A DNA stretch of 64,000 bases from Variovorax paradoxus (GTDB lineage Bacteria > Pseudomonadota > Gammaproteobacteria > Burkholderiales > Burkholderiaceae_C), in the NCBI GenBank assembly GCA_016806145.1, contig CP063166.1, positions 3,410,001 to 3,474,000 on the forward strand. Direction: 5' to 3'. Each line of letters starts with the position of its first letter. Position 1 is the first letter of the stretch. Made by a program: the position numbers and the translations under genes. This document shows, in pieces, positions 57,418 to 64,000 of this stretch. Under the pieces are notes generated by a model, which saw only the letters and a program-made list of their open reading frames with translations, was not told the origin of the DNA and did not search any database.

Positions 57418-58434
57418 TCAGATCAGCTTGACCAGCTGCTTGCCGAAGTTGCGGCCCTTGAGCAGCCCCAGGAAGGCCTCGGGCGCGGCCTCGATGCCCT
57501 GCGCGACCGACTCGCGCGGCTTGAGCTTGCCGCTGCCCACCAGCGCGCCGAGCTCGGCCAGCGCCTCGGGCCACACCTCCATGTGCTCGCTGACGATGAA
57601 GCCCTCGACCTTGAGCCGGTTGATCAGGATCAGCGCGGGGTTCGCGAGCGGCAGCGGCTGGCCATCGTAGCCCGCGATCATGCCGCACAGCGCCACGCGC
57701 GCGAAGGCGTTGGTGCGCAGCAGCACGGCGTCGAAGATGTAGCCGCCGACGTTCTCGAAGTAGCCGTCGATGCCGTTCGGGCAGGCTTCCTTGAGCGCCG
57801 CGCTCATGGTCTTGACGTCGGGATGCTGGCGGTAGTCGATGCACGCGTCGAAGCCGAGTTCGTCGGTCACGTACTTGCACTTGTCGGGCCCGCCCGCGAT
57901 GCCCACCACGCGGCAGCCGCGCGCCTTGGCCAGTGCGCCGAAGGCGCTGCCCACGGCACCGCTGGCGGCCGTGACGACCACGGTCTCGCCGGCCTTGGGC
58001 GCGATGATCTTGACCAGGCCGTACCAGGCGGTCACGCCCGGCATGCCGACCGCGCCCAGGTAGTGCGACAGCGGCACGTGGGTGGTGTCGACCTTCTTGA
58101 GCGCACCGGGCTGCGAGGCATCGACCACGCTGTATTCCTGCCAGCCGCCGAAGCCCACCACCTTGTCGCCCACGGCGTACTTCGAATGCTTGCTCTCGAC
58201 CACCTCGCCCACGGTGCCGCCCTGCATCACCTGGCCCAGCGGCTGCGGCTGGGCGTAGCTCTTGGCTTCGTTCATGCGCCCGCGCATGTAGGGGTCGAGG
58301 CTCATGTAGTGGTGGCGCACCAGCACCTGGTTGTCCTGGAGCGCCGGGGTTTCCGCGGTCACGAGCTTGAAGTTGCTCGCGACGGCTTCGCCCTCGGGGC
58401 GGTTGTCGAGGATCTGCTGCTTGTTGGTCGGCAT
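57418..58434 (-). CDS. Medium-chain NADP-dependent oxidoreductase (CurA/leukotriene B4 dehydrogenase-like)
   Basis: A 338-residue zinc-independent MDR that reduces alpha,beta-enones. LVRHHYMSLDPYMRGRMNEAKSYAQPQPLGQVMQGGTVGEV is the family N-terminus. GAVGMPGVTAWYGLVKI and VVTAASGAVGSAFGALAKARGCRVVGIAGGPDKCKYV give the NADP fold, with YFENVGGYIFDAVLL after it. ATG 58434 fits homologs; the open frame upstream is not conserved. A strong GC hairpin (58487-58510) lies between it and the thioesterase gene, so expression of the lower genes may be tuned there. Confidence 0.9.
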   Translation of the reverse strand: MPTNKQQILDNRPEGEAVASNFKLVTAETPALQDNQVLVRHHYMSLDPYMRGRMNEAKSYAQPQPLGQVMQGGTVGEVVESKHSKYAVGDKVVGFGGWQEYSVVDASQPGALKKVDTTHVPLSHYLGAVGMPGVTAWYGLVKIIAPKAGETVVVTAASGAVGSAFGALAKARGCRVVGIAGGPDKCKYVTDELGFDACIDYRQHPDVKTMSAALKEACPNGIDGYFENVGGYIFDAVLLRTNAFARVALCGMIAGYDGQPLPLANPALILINRLKVEGFIVSEHMEVWPEALAELGALVGSGKLKPRESVAQGIEAAPEAFLGLLKGRNFGKQLVKLI

Positions 58435-58486
58435 GGTCGGTTCTCCTGGAAGCTGGTTGGCGGCGCGCGAGGCGCCTTCGGACTGC

Positions 58487-58510
58487 GGCGGCGGAACGCG
58501 GTCCGCCGCC
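58487..58510. terminator. Perfect GC hairpin inside the catabolic run
   Basis: GGCGGCGGA (58487-58495) pairs perfectly with TCCGCCGCC (58502-58510) across a 6-base loop in the 92-base gap after the thioesterase. Without a T-run it could be a partial terminator or mRNA-processing stem. Confidence 0.35.
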
Positions 58511-58526
58511 CCTGGACTGTTCGCCG

Positions 58527-58988
58527 TCAGTCGGTCGACGGCGGGCGCATCGCGTTGGCGCTCGCCGGGCCGGTCGGCAGCCGGCGCTTCACGTACTTGA
58601 AGGTGCCGGTGGCATGGGCGCACACGCGCTCCTGCTCGTCGTAGATCCTGGCCTCGGTGAAGGCCAGCGTGGCGGTGCGGTGGATCAGCGTGCCGCGTGC
58701 GTGCAGCGGGCCGACCGAGGGCTGCATGAAGCTGGTCTTCATCTCGATCGTGACCACGCCGGTCTCGGGTGTCACGCTGCGCGCGGCCGCGGCCATGCTG
58801 ATGTCGAGCAAGGTCATGCAGGCGCCGCCGTGCGTCACGTCGAAGGTGTTGAGGTGCTCGGGCTTCGCCGTGTAGCGGATCTCGGATTCGCCGTTCTCGA
58901 ACTTCACGAGCTCGAAGCCCAGGTGGCGCGCGAACGGGATCTGGCTCGTGTACGAGCGGATGTTGATGTCGTCGGAGTCTTGGGTCAT
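58527..58988 (-). CDS. PaaI-family hotdog thioesterase
   Basis: A 153-residue hotdog-fold acyl-CoA thioesterase. Core: PFARHLGFELVKFENGESEIRYTAKPEHLNTFDVTHGGACMTLLDISMAAAARSV, where the THGG turn and following Asp are the catalytic region. VVTIEMKTSFMQPSVGPLHARGTLIHRTATLAFTEARIYDE completes the sheet. It starts 15 bases after the SDR stop. It likely frees CoA from stalled or surplus acyl-CoA intermediates of the adjoining pathway. Confidence 0.9.
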   Translation of the reverse strand: MTQDSDDINIRSYTSQIPFARHLGFELVKFENGESEIRYTAKPEHLNTFDVTHGGACMTLLDISMAAAARSVTPETGVVTIEMKTSFMQPSVGPLHARGTLIHRTATLAFTEARIYDEQERVCAHATGTFKYVKRRLPTGPASANAMRPPSTD

Positions 58989-59003
58989 TGCTTCAGAACG
59001 TGT

Positions 59004-59801
59004 TCAGGCCGCGCCCAGCACCACGCTCACGCCGCCGTCGACGGCCAGCCACTGGCCGGTGATGTGCTTGCCGGCATCGCTCGCGTACAGCAGCGTCAGG
59101 CCCTTCAGGTCTTCGTCGTCGCCCAGGCGGCCCAGCGGCGCCTGCGCGGCCATCTTCTCCTCGCCCAGCGACTTGATCAGGCCGGCCGCCATCTTCGTCA
59201 TGAAGAAGCCCGGGCAGATCGCGTTGACGGTGATGTTGTACTTGCCCCATTCGGCCGCCAGCGTGCGCGTGAAGCCGATCACCGCGGTCTTGGAGGTGTT
59301 GTAGGCCAGGGTCTGCATCTCGGGCGGGTTGCCGTTGAGGCCCGCGATCGAGGCGATGTTGATGATGCGGCCGCTCTTCTTCGGGATCATGTACTGGTTG
59401 GCCACGTGCTGCGACAGGATGAAATAGCCGCGCACGTTGAGGTTCATCACCTTGTCCCAGGCCTCGACCGGGTGGCTCTCGGCCGGCGAACCCCAGCTCG
59501 CGCCGGCGTTGTTCACGAGGATGTCGATCGCGCCCAGGCGCTGCAGCGTTTCCTCGGCCAGGCGGCGGGTGTCCTCCTCCTTCGCGCAGTCGGCGGCGAT
59601 CCAGCGCGCGTCGATGCCGGCGGCCTGCAGCTCGGCCGCGGCCTGCTCGAGATCGTCGGCCTTGCGCGAGCTCAGCATGATCTTCGCGCCGGCCTCGCCG
59701 AGCGCGTGGGCCATCTGCAGGCCCAGGCCGCGCGAGCCGCCGGTGATGAGCGCGGTCTTGCCGCGGAGGTCGAACAGTTGCTGGGTGGTGCGTGCGGTCA
59801 T
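59004..59801 (-). CDS. Short-chain dehydrogenase, 3-oxoacyl/3-hydroxyacyl type
   Basis: A 265-residue classical SDR. Cofactor loop GKTALITGGSRGLGLQMAHALGEAGAKIMLSSRK at about 13-46, NNAGASWG, catalytic S in NIASIAGLNG and Y-NTS-K in LAYNTSKTAVIGFTRTLAAEWG, then NAICPGFFMTKM and GQWLAVDGGVSVVLG. It probably oxidises the hydroxyacyl intermediate in the pathway formed with the dehydrogenase and thiolase. ATG 59801 follows the Dabb gene by 34 bases. Confidence 0.92.
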   Translation of the reverse strand: MTARTTQQLFDLRGKTALITGGSRGLGLQMAHALGEAGAKIMLSSRKADDLEQAAAELQAAGIDARWIAADCAKEEDTRRLAEETLQRLGAIDILVNNAGASWGSPAESHPVEAWDKVMNLNVRGYFILSQHVANQYMIPKKSGRIINIASIAGLNGNPPEMQTLAYNTSKTAVIGFTRTLAAEWGKYNITVNAICPGFFMTKMAAGLIKSLGEEKMAAQAPLGRLGDDEDLKGLTLLYASDAGKHITGQWLAVDGGVSVVLGAA

Positions 59802-59835
59802 GGGAATGTCTCCGGGTGTCGGTGGTGTTCGGGGG

Positions 59836-60138
59836 TCAGAGCTCGTAATCCATGCACTGGCGCGCTTCGCGCACGGCGCCGATGAAGGGCTTGAGCGCGA
59901 CGTGCTGCGGATGCTCTGCATAGGCCGCGAGCGCGGCGGCGTCGGTGAATTCCGAGTTGAGGATCAGGTCGTAGGTGGCTTCCAGGCCCGGCTGGGCCAG
60001 CGCGACCTCGAAGCGCACGGTGCCCGGAGACAGCGTCGCGCAGGCCCCGAGCAACGCCTTGGCCTTGGCGAGGTTGGCGGCCTTGTCGGCGCCCTCGGCG
60101 TGTTCCTTGAACTTCCACATCACGATGTGCCTGAGCAT
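59836..60138 (-). CDS. Dabb-domain small protein
   Basis: A 100-residue stress-responsive alpha/beta-barrel (Dabb) protein. The sequence starts MLRHIVMWKFKEHAEGADK, with a conserved His4 and VMWKFK, and ends with FIGAVREARQCMDYEL, including the AxYAEHPQHVALKPFI helix. Such proteins form dimeric ferredoxin-like barrels and sometimes act in aromatic or polyketide metabolism. The start is ATG 60138, 11 bases after the small membrane protein gene. No catalytic role is assigned. Confidence 0.88.
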   Translation of the reverse strand: MLRHIVMWKFKEHAEGADKAANLAKAKALLGACATLSPGTVRFEVALAQPGLEATYDLILNSEFTDAAALAAYAEHPQHVALKPFIGAVREARQCMDYEL

Positions 60139-60149
60139 GGCCTTGCTCC

Positions 60150-60382
60150 TTACTTGTCGTTCATGCGCGAGCGCACGTAGATCAGCACAAAGCCCACGAC
60201 GGTCGCGATGCCGCCGGGAGCGGCCATGGCCCAACCGGTGGCCGGCTCGGTGCGGCCGGTGGCGATGCCGAGGACGATGAGGAACAGGCCGCCGTAGATC
60301 AGGATCCAGATCCACTTCTCGAGGGTGGCATGCGGTTTCGGTGGCTTGGCGGGAGTGGGAGGGGTCATGGCAATGGAGGGCA

Positions 60383-60383
<1 letters not shown>
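60150..60383 (-). CDS. Small two-helix membrane protein
   Basis: A 77-residue protein with a proline/lysine-rich head and two membrane helices (WIWILIYGGLFLIVLGIAT and GGIATVVGFVLIYVR). ATG 60383 shares a base with the stop of the acyl-CoA dehydrogenase (TGATG), so translation is coupled; an ATG at 60368 is an alternative. Similar small proteins of unknown role are found beside acyl-CoA dehydrogenase genes in related bacteria, to my recollection. It may help to recruit the dehydrogenase to the membrane, which is speculative. Confidence 0.7.
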
Positions 60384-62236
<1,853 letters not shown>

Positions 62237-62265
62237 GGTGGGTTCCAGGAAAGCGGGATCGGGGT

Positions 62266-62388
62266 CGGACAGCGAGCGCGGAAGGCGCGGAAAGCCAAGA
62301 AAAAGTCGCAGAGAAAAACCAATGAAAATTCTGGTTTCTCTTCTGCGACTTCTGCGTAACCTTCGCGACTTCTGCGTCCGGAAGTCCG
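62266..62388. repeat. Dispersed palindromic intergenic repeat, copy III
   Basis: The left half has CGGACAGCGAGCGCGGAAGG and AAAAAGTCGCAGAGAAAAACC. The right half has GGTTTCTCTTCTGCGACTT, TTCGCGACTTCTGCG and GTCCG. The inner arms pair well and the outer arms are partly decayed. It occupies the gap between thiolase and acyl-CoA dehydrogenase and belongs to the same family as 50718-50836. Confidence 0.7.
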
Positions 62389-62411
62389 AATTCAGCGGTT
62401 CAGGACGAAGC

Positions 62412-63587
62412 TCAGATCACCTCGAACACGCCCGCGGCACCCATGCCGCCGCCGATGCACATCGTGACCACGACCTTCTTCGCGCCGCGGCGCTTGCCTT
62501 CGATCAGCGCATGGCCCGTGAGGCGCTGGCCGCTCACGCCGTAGGGGTGGCCCACGGCGATGGCGCCGCCGTCCACGTTGAGGCGGTCGGCCGGGATGCC
62601 GAGCTTGTCGCGGCAGTAGATCACCTGCACCGCGAAGGCTTCGTTGAGCTCCCACAGGTCGATGTCGTTGACCGTCAGGCCCAGGCGCTTGAGCACCTTG
62701 GGGATCGCGAAGACGGGGCCGATGCCCATCTCGTCGGGCTCGCAGCCCGCCACCGCGAAGCCCAGGAAGCGGCCCAGCGGCTTCAGGCCCTTGCGCTCGG
62801 CGTACTTCTCGTCGACCACCACGCAGGCGCCACCGCCGTCCGAGAACTGGCTGGCGTTGCCGGCCGAGATCAGGCCGCCGGGGATGGCCGAGCGGATGCC
62901 GCTGATGCCTTCCTTGGTGGTGCCGGGACGGATGCCTTCGTCGTTCTCGATCGTGACTTCCTTGGTGCGCAGGCCCAGCACCGGGTCGGCCACGCCGGCC
63001 AGCACGGTGATCGGCGCGATCTCATCCTTGAAGCGGCCGGCTTCCAGCGCGGCCGTGGCCTTCTGCTGGCTCGCGGCGCCGTATTCGTCCATGGCGTCGC
63101 GGCCGATGTTGTAGCGCTTGGCGACCTGCTCGGCCGTCTGCAGCATGTTCCAGTAGATCTCGGGCTTGTGCTTGACGAGCCAGGGGTCGGCCAGCATGTG
63201 CTTGTTGGCTTCGTTCTGCACGCACGAGATGCTCTCGACGCCGCCGGCCACGTAGACGTCGCCCTCGCCCGCGATGACGCGCTGGGCGGCGGTGGCGATG
63301 GTCTGCAGGCCCGAGGAGCAGAAGCGGTTGATGGTCATGCCCGAGGTGGTGATCGGGCAGCCGGCGCGCAGCGCGATCTGGCGCGCGATGTTCGAGCCGG
63401 TCGCGCCCTCGGGCGTGGCGCAGCCCATGATCACGTCGTCGACCTCGGCGGCCTCGATGCCGGCGCGGGCGATCGCATGCTGCACCGCATGGCCGCCGAG
63501 CGTGGCGCCGTGCGTCATGTTGAAGGCACCCTTCCAGCTCTTGGCGAGCGGCGTGCGGGCGGTGGAAACGATGACGGCGCTGGTCAT
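62412..63587 (-). CDS. Acetyl-CoA acyltransferase (thiolase)
   Basis: A 391-residue thiolase that cleaves 3-ketoacyl-CoA with CoA. The active residues are all present: nucleophile C90 in [14 protein letters not shown]347 in [16 protein letters not shown] and C377 in [22 protein letters not shown] occurs in [18 protein letters not shown]. The length and motifs fit the degradative FadA-like class. It follows the M20 peptidase gene by 37 bases and is upstream of the acyl-CoA dehydrogenase, forming the core of the beta-oxidation-type run. Confidence 0.94.
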   Translation of the reverse strand: MTSAVIVSTARTPLAKSWKGAFNMTHGATLGGHAVQHAIARAGIEAAEVDDVIMGCATPEGATGSNIARQIALRAGCPITTSGMTINRFCSSGLQTIATAAQRVIAGEGDVYVAGGVESISCVQNEANKHMLADPWLVKHKPEIYWNMLQTAEQVAKRYNIGRDAMDEYGAASQQKATAALEAGRFKDEIAPITVLAGVADPVLGLRTKEVTIENDEGIRPGTTKEGISGIRSAIPGGLISAGNASQFSDGGGACVVVDEKYAERKGLKPLGRFLGFAVAGCEPDEMGIGPVFAIPKVLKRLGLTVNDIDLWELNEAFAVQVIYCRDKLGIPADRLNVDGGAIAVGHPYGVSGQRLTGHALIEGKRRGAKKVVVTMCIGGGMGAAGVFEVI

Positions 63588-63624
63588 GGTGAGGTCCTTT
63601 TCGAAGATGGAAGGGAAAGCCGGG

Positions 63625-64000
63625 TTACTGGGGCTGCGCCCCGGAGGCGTTGCGCAGCAGCTGCTGATAGAAGCCGATCATCTCGCCGTAGTTCGAGATC
63701 GCGAGGCGTTCGTTGGTGCCATGGAAGCGCGCGAGGTCCTCGTTCTTCATGCGGAACGGCGAGAAGCGGAACACCGCGTCGCTCAGGATCGAGAAGTGGC
63801 GCGAATCGGTGGCCGCGGTCATGAGGCCGGGCGCGACGACGGCGTCGGGGAAGGACTGGCGCACCGAGCGCTCGATGGTCCGGTAGCCGGCGCTGTCGGT
63901 CGGCGAGACCGGCGAGGCCTCGGAGTTGCCGGGGTAGCGCTTGATCTTGATCTCGTCGTCGCCCAGTTGCTTGCGCAGATGGGCCTCGACGCTGTCGATG
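63625..64000 (-). CDS. M20-family metallopeptidase (PM20D1/carboxypeptidase-like), C-terminal part
   Basis: The last 125 residues of a peptidase whose start lies beyond the window. [63 protein letters not shown] is the typical end of the catalytic domain, with the metal-binding His in [42 protein letters not shown] matches the lid-to-catalytic return of PM20D1-like enzymes that cut N-acyl amino acids or small peptides. Its place ahead of the thiolase may be chance. Confidence 0.85.
   Translation of the reverse strand, partial: IDSVEAHLRKQLGDDEIKIKRYPGNSEASPVSPTDSAGYRTIERSVRQSFPDAVVAPGLMTAATDSRHFSILSDAVFRFSPFRMKNEDLARFHGTNERLAISNYGEMIGFYQQLLRNASGAQPQ

Overview
The window is GC-rich (roughly two thirds G+C), densely packed and free of RNA genes, prophage, insertion sequences and CRISPR. 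Gene content points to a metabolically versatile member of the Comamonadaceae, most like Variovorax: a TRAP transporter, a TctC/Bug-type binding protein, many LysR regulators and MFS exporters, a pqi operon with split pqiA, and dispersed palindromic intergenic repeats. This placement is inferred from gene content and style; no marker gene is present.

Layout. 1-1370: end of a TRAP transporter (DctP, DctQ) behind a perfect operator-like palindrome. 1500-1740: two facing copies of a hairpin element. 1808-2341: a stand-alone SpoT-like alarmone hydrolase. 2372-3967: a drug exporter. 4059-7685: the pqiA-pqiA-pqiB-pqiC membrane-lipid transport operon, with 4-base overlaps throughout. 7706-13457: two exporters, a two-component flavin monooxygenase, a CmcJ/NvfI-family enzyme and an atypical SDR, all on the minus strand and divergent from an ACS-family uptake permease at 13740. 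15045-20027: small proteins, two more MFS genes and a LysR regulator. 20066-25108: a ferredoxin-reductase/M24-peptidase fusion divergent from a MocR regulator, then ogt and a frameshifted YbfB-type MFS gene.

25180-32343: a glyoxylate/2-hydroxyacid module. It has an FAD/4Fe-4S 2-hydroxyacid dehydrogenase, its GntR regulator with duplicated operator sites, a serine/alanine-glyoxylate aminotransferase, a Bug binding protein and a hydratase. 32292-36520: LysR, MFS, aldo/keto reductase and a 2-oxoglutarate dioxygenase. 36534-39270: two paralogous lipoproteins and a di-haem peroxidase in the same operon as that dioxygenase. 39434-41887: a secreted phosphoesterase lipoprotein. 42151-51746: MFS exporter, PAS/GGDEF signalling protein, azoreductase with divergent LysR, and a TetR-controlled NmrA/DUF1772 pair with a readable promoter and operator. 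51950-54724: a lipid-anchored ExeM-type nuclease. 54764-64000: an unbroken minus-strand run for acyl-CoA (beta-oxidation-like) catabolism, from an M20 peptidase and thiolase through acyl-CoA dehydrogenases, SDR, thioesterase and quinone-oxidoreductase-like enzyme to a GST.

The most unusual items are the ferredoxin reductase-M24 fusion (20066-21745), the peroxidase/twin-lipoprotein/prolyl-hydroxylase operon (35615-39270), a MocR gene without any standard start codon for its DNA-binding domain (21828), and hairpin elements whose cores are conserved while their arms differ but still pair (1503-1735).
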